From Vibrio barjaei (GTDB lineage: Bacteria > Pseudomonadota > Gammaproteobacteria > Enterobacterales > Vibrionaceae), in contig NZ_LQXO02000013.1 of NCBI RefSeq assembly GCF_001639065.2, positions 1-64,000 on the forward strand: DNA of 64,000 nucleotides. The letters run 5' to 3'. Each line of letters begins with the position of its first letter. Position 1 is the stretch's first letter. Position numbers and translations under genes: made by a program. The notes below the pieces were generated by a model. That model was given only the letters and a program-made list of their open reading frames with translations. It had not been told where the DNA came from and did not search any database. Positions 53,037-61,352 of the stretch are shown in pieces.

Positions 53037-53585
53037 ATGAGTAACCCTATGTACCCTTTTTTCCGGTTGGCAAAAACCATTATTCAATCAAAAAAGCAGC
53101 CAACACTTTCCTACACACAACAAGATGAAATCCAATTTCGCTGCCATCCATGGGATATTGACCTGTTTCTTGAGCTCAACAATGGCCGCATACTAACCTT
53201 GTATGATCTTGGACGTACGGCGTTATCTGTAAAATGTGGCTTGATGTCGACGTTAAAGAAAAAATGTTGGGGGCTAGTCGTTGCAGGCAGTTCAGTACGT
53301 TATCGAAAGCGCATTCATATGTTCGATAAAATCACAATGAAGACCCAGTGTGTTGCTACGGATGACAAATGGTTTTACCTAGAGCAATCCATGTGGGTGA
53401 AAGGAGAGCCCTGCTCATCGGTTTTGATTCGAGCAGGCGTCACATCAAAGCAAGGCATTGTTGCACCGCTTGATGTAGTGGATGCCGCTGGCGTGAGTCC
53501 AGCAGACAACGAGACGCCGCAATGGGTACAGGAGTGGGTGGACTCTGAGCAACATCGCCCTTGGCCGCCATCTAATCTGGCCTAA
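53037..53585 (+). CDS. Hot-dog fold acyl-CoA thioesterase-like protein
   Basis: 182 residues. The 4HBT-like pattern is visible: FRCHPWDIDLFLELNNGRIL (the D-x-D-x-x-x-E/H-x-N-N active-site helix), GLVVAGSSVRYRKRIHMFDK and TQCVATDDKWFYLEQSM. Similar to thioesterase-like proteins of the THEM6/acyl-CoA group. Substrate unknown. Ribosome binding site is weak. Followed by a strong terminator. Confidence 0.8.
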   Translation: MSNPMYPFFRLAKTIIQSKKQPTLSYTQQDEIQFRCHPWDIDLFLELNNGRILTLYDLGRTALSVKCGLMSTLKKKCWGLVVAGSSVRYRKRIHMFDKITMKTQCVATDDKWFYLEQSMWVKGEPCSSVLIRAGVTSKQGIVAPLDVVDAAGVSPADNETPQWVQEWVDSEQHRPWPPSNLA

Positions 53586-53603
53586 TTTATTGAATGGCAA
53601 TTA

Positions 53604-53634
53604 AAAGACCAGCCTCAAGAGCTGGTCTTTTTCA
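53604..53634. terminator. Bidirectional terminator
   Basis: A perfect 10-bp stem AAAGACCAGC / GCTGGTCTTT with a 7-base loop and T-run; it separates the thioesterase gene and maiA. Confidence 0.85.
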
Positions 53635-54297
53635 TTAACTAGCATCCGGTTGCCTTTCTGGCTCTGCGGCAACAAAAGCAGGATGTTCACGAAGTTTAGA
53701 GCAAATTGACGTAATGGTTGGAAACGGGCTCATGTCTACACCAAACCGCTCTGCGTTGTAGAACTGAGGGACGAGACAAACATCCACTAAGCTGATGCTA
53801 TCACCGACGCAATACTCTCCATGCACATCGACGAGCTTTTTCTCTAGTGCATGAAAACCAAGTTCAATCCAATATTGCATCCATTCGGTTTTACTGGCCT
53901 CACTAAAATCAAAGTCTCGACTGAGCTTTTGGATAACGCGCAGATTATTGATGGGATGCAAATCGATAGCGATATCTTGAGCCAATGCAGTAACGAGATA
54001 ACGTTCGCGACCTGAAATGGGCGTTAATCGCGGTTGAGGAAAGCGCTCGTCTAGGTAATCTATGATGGTGAGAGACTGATTAAGCACCAGTTTTTCCCCA
54101 TCAAAATCATTATCGACCAGAGTTGGGACTAACTCATTGGCATTGAGCTCTGCATACATGGTTTGATGTTGCTCTCCGCCATCTTTAAGCAGGTGAATAG
54201 GCATAGATAGGTAAGGTAACTGCTTCAAGTTTAAAGCAATTCTTACCCGATAAGAGGCGGACGAACGCCAATATTCATACAGAACAAATTGAGTCAT
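53635..54297 (-). CDS. maiA: Maleylacetoacetate isomerase (GST zeta class)
   Basis: 220 residues. N-terminal thioredoxin-like GST domain with the zeta-class motif YEYWRSSASYRVRIALNLK (SSxS catalytic loop), then VLNQSLTIIDYLDERFPQP, and an all-helical C-terminal domain (GDSISLVDVCLVPQFYNAER). It isomerises maleylacetoacetate to fumarylacetoacetate with glutathione. Last gene of the hppD-hmgA-fahA-maiA operon, 2 bases after fahA. Confidence 0.94.
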   Translation of the reverse strand: MTQFVLYEYWRSSASYRVRIALNLKQLPYLSMPIHLLKDGGEQHQTMYAELNANELVPTLVDNDFDGEKLVLNQSLTIIDYLDERFPQPRLTPISGRERYLVTALAQDIAIDLHPINNLRVIQKLSRDFDFSEASKTEWMQYWIELGFHALEKKLVDVHGEYCVGDSISLVDVCLVPQFYNAERFGVDMSPFPTITSICSKLREHPAFVAAEPERQPDAS

Positions 54298-54299
54298 GG

Positions 54300-55316
54300 T
54301 TAATCCTTGTATGCTTCTACCACCTGCTCAATGGAACCGAAGATGGAGTGGTCATTCTTATCGAACATTTCCAACTTAATGGTGTCACCAAAATGCATAA
54401 ACGACGTGCTTGGTTTACCATCTCTTATGGTCTCAATCATTCGTCGCTCTGCGATGCATGAATAGCCGACGCCGCCTTCTTCGATAGAGGTACCATATTC
54501 CGTCCCTTGTTTATTCGATACTGTGCCAGAGCCAACGATAGTGCCAGCTGACAAAGGACGAGTCTTAGCTGCATGGGCGACCAATTGGGCAAAGTCGAAT
54601 GTCATGTCGATCCCTGCATTAGGATGTCCAAAAGGTTCACGGTTGTAGACAGAAACAAGCGGTAAATGCACTTTGTTATCTTGCCACGCCTCTGCTAATT
54701 CATCAGGTGTGACCGCAACGGGCGAGAACGCCGATGACGGTTTCGATTGAAAGAAACCAAACCCTTTGGCGAGCTCTTGTGGGATAAGGCCGCGAAGCGA
54801 AACATCGTTGACCAGCATCAGCAATTGAATAGCGTCAGAGGCTTGTGCGGTCGAGCAACCCATTGGTACATCGCCGGTCACAACTGCGACTTCGCCTTCA
54901 AAGTCTATGCCCCATTGTTCGCTTGCCATGACGATGGGAGCTCTTGGGGCGAGAAATGTGTCCGAACCGCCTTGGTACATTAACGGGTCGGTCCAAAAGC
55001 TGTCTGGTATTTCCGCGCCTCGTGCTTTACGAACCAGTTCGACATGATTGACATAGGCTGAACCATCCGCCCATTGATAGGCTCTCGGCAATGGTGATTC
55101 ACATTGGTTTTGGTCGAATGGTATAGCTTGGAGCAATATCCCCTGATTGAGTCCCAAGTACACTTCTTCTAGTAAAGGCTTGGTTTGTTGCCAGTTGTCG
55201 AGTGCGAATTGCAGTGTGTGTGCGATGTCAGGAACCGCAATACATTGTGATAAGTCACGGCTCACAACCACGAGCTGACCATCACGGGAGGCGTCTTTTA
55301 ATGTGGCTAACTTCAT
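54300..55316 (-). CDS. fahA: Fumarylacetoacetate hydrolase family protein
   Basis: 338 residues from ATG 55316, chosen for the AGGAAA ribosome binding site and one-base spacing from the hmgA stop; a longer frame start at 55361 would overlap hmgA. FAH fold with metal ligands in WGIDFEGEVAVVTGD, and LRGLIPQELAKGFGFFQSKP, GTIVGSGTVSNKQGTE. It cleaves fumarylacetoacetate to fumarate and acetoacetate. Operon position confirms the role. Confidence 0.93.
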   Translation of the reverse strand: MKLATLKDASRDGQLVVVSRDLSQCIAVPDIAHTLQFALDNWQQTKPLLEEVYLGLNQGILLQAIPFDQNQCESPLPRAYQWADGSAYVNHVELVRKARGAEIPDSFWTDPLMYQGGSDTFLAPRAPIVMASEQWGIDFEGEVAVVTGDVPMGCSTAQASDAIQLLMLVNDVSLRGLIPQELAKGFGFFQSKPSSAFSPVAVTPDELAEAWQDNKVHLPLVSVYNREPFGHPNAGIDMTFDFAQLVAHAAKTRPLSAGTIVGSGTVSNKQGTEYGTSIEEGGVGYSCIAERRMIETIRDGKPSTSFMHFGDTIKLEMFDKNDHSIFGSIEQVVEAYKD

Positions 55317-55317
55317 A

Positions 55318-56454
55318 TTATTTTCCTGTTTTCCAGCTATATACGTACTGGTTATTTTCAACGTTTGCCGCTTCGAGGCTATGATGCAGCGCGTTGCGGG
55401 TATCGATCATCACTGCCACTTCATCAGTAAAGGTTTTCTTGGCCTCTCTTCCTGCCTGAAAGGCTTTAGGGTGTGGCCCGTGAGTAAAGCCTGCTGGGTG
55501 GAACGTCATCATCCCAGCTTCAATATTGTCACGGCTAAAGAAATCTCCCGCGTGATAGAACAGCACTTCGTCGTAGTCATCGTTGTTGTGATAAAACGGT
55601 ACTTTCAGCGCGCCGGGATCGCTTTCAATCGGCCTAGGGACAAAAGTGCAGACCACAAAGCCGTTTCCAACAAAGGTGGTGTGCGCTGACGGAGGAAGGT
55701 GATAACGGTGCGACATCAAGGGTCTGATATCTCGCCAGTTGAGTTTAAGTACCGACAGATCACCGTGCCAACCAATCGCATCCAGAGGGTTGAACGGGTA
55801 GGTGATGACGTTAACTTTTCCACCACGTTTTAGCTGTACTAGAGTTTGATTTTCGCTGTATTGAGCTTTGAACTTGTCATTAATTGCTGGTGGCTCAAGG
55901 ACGGCCGGATCGAACACCGCGTGTTGACCTACGATGCCTTTGTCAGGCAAAGCATAAGCTGAACCTGTGTTTTCGATCATCAGCAAGAACATGGGACTGT
56001 GGGGTTCTAAGCGCCAATTGGTGGAGCGGGGAATCATGACGTAATCCCCGTCAGACACCTGTAAATGACCATAGTCGCAATATAAGTCGGCACTGCCTTG
56101 ATGGATGAACAACAGATCATCCCCGTCAGCATTGCGAACTAGGTGGGGCATGTTCTCTCGCAGCCGCCAGACTCGAATTTTACATTCGTTATTTTCCAGT
56201 ACGGTGGGTATCGACCATGGCGATGTCTGCTGCGCACCCTCTATATTGTTGAGGTTAAAAGCACGCGGTTTGAGCTCGCCTTCCCATTCTGTCCAGCCAG
56301 TAGGAGCATGTTGGTGATGGAAGTGGGTTGCGGGACCAAAGAACCCCTCGCGACCCGCCTCCCGCTCGTAGATGGCTTCTTCAGGTAAATCGGCGTGCGC
56401 CTGTTTGGAGTAGGTTCCCTCTCTATGAGGGAACGTTGGCCATTTACGCATCAT
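55318..56454 (-). CDS. hmgA: Homogentisate 1,2-dioxygenase
   Basis: 378 residues, the shorter bacterial type. Cupin barrel with the expected features: EREAGREGFFGPATHFHHQH near the start, MPHLVRNADGDDLLFIHQGS, YHNNDDYDEVLFYHAGDF with the Glu iron ligand, and HPAGFTHGPHPKAF with the His ligand. Opens the ring of homogentisate to maleylacetoacetate. Loss of this enzyme causes brown pyomelanin in vibrios. Its start overlaps the end of hppD by 11 bases (ATG ATG tandem). Confidence 0.95.
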   Translation of the reverse strand: MMRKWPTFPHREGTYSKQAHADLPEEAIYEREAGREGFFGPATHFHHQHAPTGWTEWEGELKPRAFNLNNIEGAQQTSPWSIPTVLENNECKIRVWRLRENMPHLVRNADGDDLLFIHQGSADLYCDYGHLQVSDGDYVMIPRSTNWRLEPHSPMFLLMIENTGSAYALPDKGIVGQHAVFDPAVLEPPAINDKFKAQYSENQTLVQLKRGGKVNVITYPFNPLDAIGWHGDLSVLKLNWRDIRPLMSHRYHLPPSAHTTFVGNGFVVCTFVPRPIESDPGALKVPFYHNNDDYDEVLFYHAGDFFSRDNIEAGMMTFHPAGFTHGPHPKAFQAGREAKKTFTDEVAVMIDTRNALHHSLEAANVENNQYVYSWKTGK

Positions 56455-57517
56455 TTAGTACCCCGCGACGAATTTGGTCTTCTTCAATGGACTCAAACAG
56501 CGCTTTAAAGTTGCCCTCGCCGAATCCTTCATTGCCTTTACGCTGAATGATTTCAAAGAACACTGGACCAATAACGGTTTGCGTAAAAATTTGCAGCAAG
56601 ATGCCATCTTTCATTGGAGCGCCATCGATGAGGATTCTCAAGTCTTGGAGGCGAGCAACATCTTCACTATGGCCTACCACACGATCGTTAACCTTTTCGT
56701 AATAGGTATCGGGTGTGGGCATAAAGTCCATCCCACGGTCGCGAAGCGTTTGCACTGTTTGGTAGATATCATCGGTTGTCAGAGCGATGTGCTGAATCCC
56801 TTCACCGTTGTACTCACGAATGAACTCTTCAATTTGTGATTTATCGTCAGAGGACTCGTTAATTGGAATTCGGATTTTTCCGCAAGGCGCGGTCATAGCT
56901 CGGCTGACAAGACCCGTCAGTTTGCCTTCAATGTCGAAGTAACGAATTTCTCTGAAGTTACCAATACGCTCGTAAAATCCTGACCACACATCCATGTGTC
57001 CTTGCTTAACATTATGGGTCAGGTGGTCGAGTTCATATAACCCCACGTCTTGTTCAGCCAATCGCTTGTCGGCATCGGGATAGAATTTGAAATCAACATC
57101 GTAAATACTGCTGCTGCCATAACGATCGACAAAATACAGTAAGCTTTCGCCGATACCATAGATGGCGGGAATACTGAGTTCCATTGGACCAATTTCGGTC
57201 ACGTATTGTTGACCACCATTTTCCAAAGCGTGAGCCATGGCTTTACCTGCATCTTCTACACGAAAGGCCATTCCACACACAGAAGGACCATGCACTCTAG
57301 CGAATCCCTCTGCTTGGCTGTGAGGTTGTGCATTGACGATAAAGTTAACGTCACCTTGGCGGTATAGCCAAGCTTCCTTGGAACGATGCTTAGCAATTTC
57401 TGCAAACCCCAAGGAGTCAAATAGACGTTTGAGGTCGTTGATGCCGTTGTCGTCTGCTGCGGTGTATTCCACAAACTCAAATCCGTCGGTACCGAGAGGG
57501 TTAAAATTGATGCTCAT
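56444..57517 (-). CDS. hppD: 4-hydroxyphenylpyruvate dioxygenase
   Basis: 357 residues. Two vicinal-oxygen-chelate domains. Iron ligands lie in LDHLTHNVKQG (His), EGIQHIALTTDD (His) and VFFEIIQRKGNEGFGEGNF (Glu), and the C-terminal helix GNFKALFESIEEDQIRRG is intact. Converts 4-hydroxyphenylpyruvate to homogentisate. First gene of the tyrosine degradation operon; a candidate TyrR site lies about 150 bases upstream. Confidence 0.96.
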   Translation of the reverse strand: MSINFNPLGTDGFEFVEYTAADDNGINDLKRLFDSLGFAEIAKHRSKEAWLYRQGDVNFIVNAQPHSQAEGFARVHGPSVCGMAFRVEDAGKAMAHALENGGQQYVTEIGPMELSIPAIYGIGESLLYFVDRYGSSSIYDVDFKFYPDADKRLAEQDVGLYELDHLTHNVKQGHMDVWSGFYERIGNFREIRYFDIEGKLTGLVSRAMTAPCGKIRIPINESSDDKSQIEEFIREYNGEGIQHIALTTDDIYQTVQTLRDRGMDFMPTPDTYYEKVNDRVVGHSEDVARLQDLRILIDGAPMKDGILLQIFTQTVIGPVFFEIIQRKGNEGFGEGNFKALFESIEEDQIRRGVLNDA

Positions 57518-57856
57518 GTAGGTTTCCTTTTGATAGTCATTGCGCTCCTTTTATGGCGAGGAGCTTTCTATTGGTAAAGCGTGATTCCTATATAAAATTT
57601 GGCCAATTAGCGAAGAAAAAGAAACTGACTCAAAGATTTAGCAAAGAAGGGCAGTGATAGTGAGTTTTGTAACATTTTTGCTACATAGTGGATTTTATGG
57701 GCGTAGCGAACACTAAGCGCAAAATTAACTAATTGAAAACTAAGAGAGGATTCTGTTGCCTGTGAGAGGGCTCACGATGTGCTACAGGGTGTAAATTTTG
57801 GCTAAAAGCAGTACAGCAAGCTTTACGAGGAGTGGTTGTTTGTATCGATATAAAAA
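57518..57856. promoter_or_regulatory. Promoter region of the tyrosine operon
   Basis: About 340 bases with no gene. It carries the TyrR-like box annotated at 57668-57685 and a weaker half-matched box TGTAAA-N6-CTAAAA at 57790-57807. Confidence 0.5.
57668..57685 (-). promoter_or_regulatory. Candidate TyrR box
   Basis: TGTAAC-ATTTTT-GCTACA fits the TyrR consensus TGTAAA-N6-TTTACA with both TGTA and TACA ends exact. It lies about 150 bases upstream of hppD; the downstream pathway makes TyrR control plausible. No tyrR gene lies in the window. Confidence 0.5.
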
Positions 57857-57880
57857 AAACGGAGCTAAATAGCTCCGTTT
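57857..57880 (-). terminator. Terminator of the Dcu transporter gene
   Basis: A 10-bp stem AAACGGAGCT / AGCTCCGTTT with an AAAT loop and a T-run on the minus strand. Confidence 0.85.
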
Positions 57881-57899
57881 GAAATCCGGTGATTATCGA

Positions 57900-59321
57900 T
57901 TAAGCCAGTTTAAGTGTTTCACTGCTCAATCGATTCATGTAGCTGTTTACCGCAAAGGCTAATCCAGCAACCGCAATAGCCCATAACCAGATTGGCAATA
58001 CGCCAGTAGATAGCGCATAACCAATACAGGTTGCAACAAATACACCGATGAAACCTGGGATCAAGAAGCTATGGTTCAGGATGTACTTGCCGATTTTCGT
58101 CGTTCCAGAGCGGTCAAACGTGATGGCTGCCAAGTCTGAAGGATAGAATGGGAAGAAGTAGTAAGCGTAACAAGCTGGTAGGACACCGATTAGCACTTCT
58201 GCAGGAATACCCAAAGCAAAACCAAGCGGTAACATAATGGTTAGAACGGCAGCTTGACTCTTAAGGAATACCGAAGAGGCGTACATGGCGATAGCAAATG
58301 TCCAAGGGTGAGTTTGAACGACATCTTCAACCAAGCTAATGATGTATGGTTTGTTGTGAGCAATGATGGTGTCACTCATCCAAGCAATACCAAAGATGAT
58401 AATGACAGCGCTCATACCAGCAATAAACACATTGGTATTGACGATTTTTTTCGGGTCAACATTTGTGGTTAGCAAGATAATGGCACCGACCGACAGCATC
58501 AAAAATTGCAGTGCAGTGGACGTACTCACACCATCAGGCAGCAGTCCTAAATCTTTGCCAAACATGGCAACGCAGATAACCGTTAGAATACCGAGCAAGA
58601 AGACTGTTAGTCCACGTTTTGCTTTTTGATCTTCTTGTTGTCCAGCAGCTCCTGTACTTGCTTCACTAGTATCAATTAATTGCGCTTTAAATTGTGGATC
58701 TTTACAACGTTCTAAAAACTCTGGATCGTCGTTAAGATCTTTACCGCGTTTAAGGCTCCACGTTGCCGCGACGAGAACACCAGTAAGAGTCGCCGGAATA
58801 GTAACGAGCAATACCTGACCTAGTGTAATGTCCAAATTGTTAGTAGCGGCTGTCGCCATAACTACAGCCGCTGCTGCAGCAATTGGGCTTGCAGTAATAC
58901 CCATTTGCGACGCAATGGTAGAGATGGCCATTGGGCGCTCGGGGCGAATTCCACGCTTGATACTGACATCATAGATAACAGGAAGCAGTGGGTAAACCGA
59001 GTGACCGGTTCCGACTAGAACTGTTAGAGAGTAAGTACATAGAGGGCCGAGAAAAACCACCTTTGAAGGGTGCTTTCTCAATAAGATTTCAGCGTACTTT
59101 ACTAGCAGTTTGAGGCCGCCTGTGGCTTCCAATGTAGCGGAAGCAGCAACGACAGCAAGAATGATAAGCATAACACCGATGGGCGGTTGTCCCGGTGCGA
59201 TACCAAAGAAGAAGCTTAAAATGGAGACGCCCAGTCCGCCTAGCAAACCAAAAGCGATACCCCCGTACCGAATACCTACAAATATTACTGCCAAAAGTAG
59301 CAGCATATGAACATAAAACAT
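57900..59321 (-). CDS. Anaerobic C4-dicarboxylate transporter, DcuA/DcuB family
   Basis: 473 residues, about 12 hydrophobic segments. Family hallmarks: IRYGGIAFGLLGGLGVSIL, PPIGVMLIILAVVAASATLE (ATLEATGGL), GTGHSVYPLLPVIYDVSIKR, ISTIASQMGITASPIAAAAA, and FYPSDLAAITFDRSGTTKIG. Members exchange fumarate, malate, aspartate and succinate. Length is a little above E. coli DcuA (433), with an extended cytoplasmic loop around 200-230. The exact subtype is unclear, so no symbol is given. The homolog could supply aspartate to AspD (inference). Confidence 0.9.
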   Translation of the reverse strand: MFYVHMLLLLAVIFVGIRYGGIAFGLLGGLGVSILSFFFGIAPGQPPIGVMLIILAVVAASATLEATGGLKLLVKYAEILLRKHPSKVVFLGPLCTYSLTVLVGTGHSVYPLLPVIYDVSIKRGIRPERPMAISTIASQMGITASPIAAAAAVVMATAATNNLDITLGQVLLVTIPATLTGVLVAATWSLKRGKDLNDDPEFLERCKDPQFKAQLIDTSEASTGAAGQQEDQKAKRGLTVFLLGILTVICVAMFGKDLGLLPDGVSTSTALQFLMLSVGAIILLTTNVDPKKIVNTNVFIAGMSAVIIIFGIAWMSDTIIAHNKPYIISLVEDVVQTHPWTFAIAMYASSVFLKSQAAVLTIMLPLGFALGIPAEVLIGVLPACYAYYFFPFYPSDLAAITFDRSGTTKIGKYILNHSFLIPGFIGVFVATCIGYALSTGVLPIWLWAIAVAGLAFAVNSYMNRLSSETLKLA

Positions 59322-59490
59322 AACAACTCCTTTTTTATAACGACAGAGTTATAATGCGCATCAATGACAGACCGAATACTGATCTAGGTAGGAAAAAGTT
59401 TGCATAATCCTACGAGAATGTAAATTTCAAAAGCGGGTCACATTGTTGCGGGATTGTTGGTATATGTTATTGAAATAAAAGTGTAAATAA

Positions 59491-59520
59491 AAAAACGGAG
59501 CTCGATTGAGCTCCGTTTTT
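59491..59520. terminator. Terminator after the severed host gene
   Basis: A perfect 13-bp stem AAAAACGGAGCTC / GAGCTCCGTTTTT with a GATT loop. It lies 15 bases beyond the stop of the minus-strand remnant, as expected for that gene's own terminator. Confidence 0.85.
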
Positions 59521-59534
59521 CACAAGGATGAGAG

Positions 59535-59600
59535 TTAGGCAACGATATCTTGTTCGTTGTCCTCGTCGGCACCTATAAAACCACCAGTTTTATAATTGGT
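59535..59600 (-). pseudogene. 3' end of a host gene, probably cut off by prophage integration
   Basis: On the minus strand a 21-codon frame reads TNYKTGGFIGADEDNEQDIVA and stops at 59535, with an in-frame stop directly upstream and no start. It looks like a protein C-terminus, and the terminator follows as it would for a real gene. The prophage genes start on the far side. Simplest reading: phage integration at the 3' end of this gene left this duplicated tail here, while the intact gene lies at the other prophage end outside the window. The gene is not identified. Confidence 0.5.
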
Positions 59601-59888
59601 TTATTCTATCTGTTAAATATCAATTGATTATGAAGGTGTTAATTTAAAAGTGGCGACAAAAAGGCGACAGCTTTCAAGCCTATAGCCATTTTTAGGGCTA
59701 ATGATCGCGCTCCATAAAACCAAACACCCTGCGATGTTCATCGATCTTAAGACCTTAGAAGCATAGCTACTCGTAGTCTAAAAACCTTACGTCTGTCTAT
59801 TTCGGGTCACATTTTATACCCGTATCAGCTATTTAGGTGGGTTGCATATGGTGTAATATGCGTACATCGTAAAACCAGAGTATTTGTT

Positions 59889-60893
59889 GTGCGGAAATTT
59901 GATTCTTTTTCACTTCTCGTTGCTATCGTTAGTTCACTGTTCTTTTTTATTTTGGGTGTGGGCTTAACGGCTTTTACCGCAGTTGAAAGTGTTATTGGTG
60001 ATGTCGCCACTTGGGTTGCTGCTGTAGGCACTGTTGGCTCTTTAATATATCTCGCTAGAGATAATGTAGCCCGTAAATCTGAGTACAAGTCAGAAGTGGC
60101 TCTGAACAGCTACAGGTCTGCCATTGATGCTCTTAACGTTAAGTTACAAGACTCAAGTGTACAAACAGATGCAAAATGGCTCTTCATAAGTAGTGCATAC
60201 TACGAACTTGCTTCGTACCTTCAGGACATTACTGTAGATTCCCATATTGAAATAGCGAAAATCTCATACTCTAGCCTTATTCCCAACTTGGTTCTTTATT
60301 ACCATCATTTGGAGGTACATGACTTTATTGATATGCCAAAAGACACAGTTCAGCGATATCCCTTGCCTTTAAACAATAGAAGCATTTCAGTGTCTGCTGA
60401 AATATTAATTACATCTTGGCTTCGGTATGTGGCTGGCAATAATAGATTTTTTAAAGATGTTGGATTTCAATCTTACGAACATTCCGCAGTTTTGGAGAAG
60501 AAATATGCACTATTATTGTTAGCAATGCTTGATGTCAAAGATGGCTTCCCGCGTAGAGTTGAACAACTATCTGAATTCTTTAATCAACTTAATCGAGAGC
60601 TTATCGTTACGCAATTTACTTTTTCGAGAATGGCTTTAGACGAGTATTCTGCATTAGTTTCTCATGTTTTACTCTGTGATACGTTGAACGCAAAGGCATA
60701 TTACTATAGCGCCACCAAATCAGCACCTCGCCCATACTTAAGGGTTTATGGCCCAGAAAATGCTTGGGTAATCATCGGCAATACCGTCATTCGTTATCCA
60801 ACTCCGTGTCTTGAACCAAAGGCTTATAAGTCTGTACTACATAGCGGTAGTAAGATACCCGCAAATTTAGGTGGGTTTAAGATTTTCTATTAG
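59889..60893 (+). CDS. Membrane protein of unknown function at the prophage end
   Basis: 334 residues, GTG start. Two N-terminal membrane helices (SFSLLVAIVSSLFFFILGVG; VIGDVATWVAAVGTVGSLIY) followed by a soluble, mostly helical cytoplasmic domain (about 60-334) rich in Tyr and Leu. The layout, two helices then DNVARKSEYKSEVALNSYRS, resembles small-membrane-anchored proteins seen as accessory (moron) cargo in phages and islands. It has no RBS of note and is on the opposite strand from the tail genes. Function unknown; a host-lysogen trait or anti-phage role is only a guess. Confidence 0.72.
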   Translation: MRKFDSFSLLVAIVSSLFFFILGVGLTAFTAVESVIGDVATWVAAVGTVGSLIYLARDNVARKSEYKSEVALNSYRSAIDALNVKLQDSSVQTDAKWLFISSAYYELASYLQDITVDSHIEIAKISYSSLIPNLVLYYHHLEVHDFIDMPKDTVQRYPLPLNNRSISVSAEILITSWLRYVAGNNRFFKDVGFQSYEHSAVLEKKYALLLLAMLDVKDGFPRRVEQLSEFFNQLNRELIVTQFTFSRMALDEYSALVSHVLLCDTLNAKAYYYSATKSAPRPYLRVYGPENAWVIIGNTVIRYPTPCLEPKAYKSVLHSGSKIPANLGGFKIFY

Positions 60894-61320
60894 TTTCCAC
60901 CACCTCTTCTTTGTCAATAATGTAATCAGAACTATAGTCTCGCTTGTATCATGTAAGTGGTTCTTGAACAGTTAGATTATTTGCTGGTATAAATGGATTG
61001 TGTCATATACAGAATGACACTTAGGAGGTGCCTTCTGGTAGAATTGCTAAGTGTTCGCATCCTACAAGGGTATGGTTCATACTCATGCGCTGTTGTGTGA
61101 CAAGCTGAGATGGATTCGGTGGTAGCTAATGTGGTGTCGGTTTTTTGAGAGGCAAATTGTCCTAGATAGAACGCAGGCCCTTAGCGCGCTGCAAAGCTTA
61201 ACTGAAGATGTTCTAGAGTAAGTGTACTTACCGATTCTACCTGTTGGATGGGAAAAGTTGGTGACGCAACTGTAAGTTATTTGTAGGCTAGGACATTGCT
61301 CCAATGTAACGACTGTATTC
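60894..61320. other. Gap between cargo gene and tail operon
   Basis: 427 bases with no supported gene. A minus-strand ORF of 79 codons (61083-61322) is Cys/Ser/His-rich without coding pattern or ribosome binding site. ACTTAGGAGG (61019-61028) looks like a ribosome binding site, but no matching ORF follows. I see no tRNA. Confidence 0.35.
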
Positions 61321-61352
61321 AAAAATGGCTGCTATGATGCAGCCATTTTTTT
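61321..61352 (-). terminator. Terminator of the phage tail operon
   Basis: A 12-bp stem AAAAATGGCTGC / GCAGCCATTTTT with a 6-base loop, directly after the tape measure stop codon. Confidence 0.85.

Larger units (their letters stand above)
59322..59888. other. Gap spanning a host gene end and the prophage junction
   Basis: 567 bases. 59491-59520 is a terminator and 59535-59600 a severed gene end (separate entries). 59601-59888 holds no gene; it has TGGCGACAAAAAGGCGACAG (59652-59671), a direct repeat of GGCGACA, just outside the severed end, which may lie near the attachment core. Confidence 0.45.

Noticed and set aside
59605..59640. ATCAATTGAT as an FNR/CRP site
   Set aside because: The spacing does not fit the TTGAT-N4-ATCAA consensus and it lies beyond the severed gene, not at a promoter.
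61083..61322. 79-codon minus-strand ORF in the prophage gap
   Set aside because: Ends inside the tail terminator, Cys/Ser-rich, no start signal.
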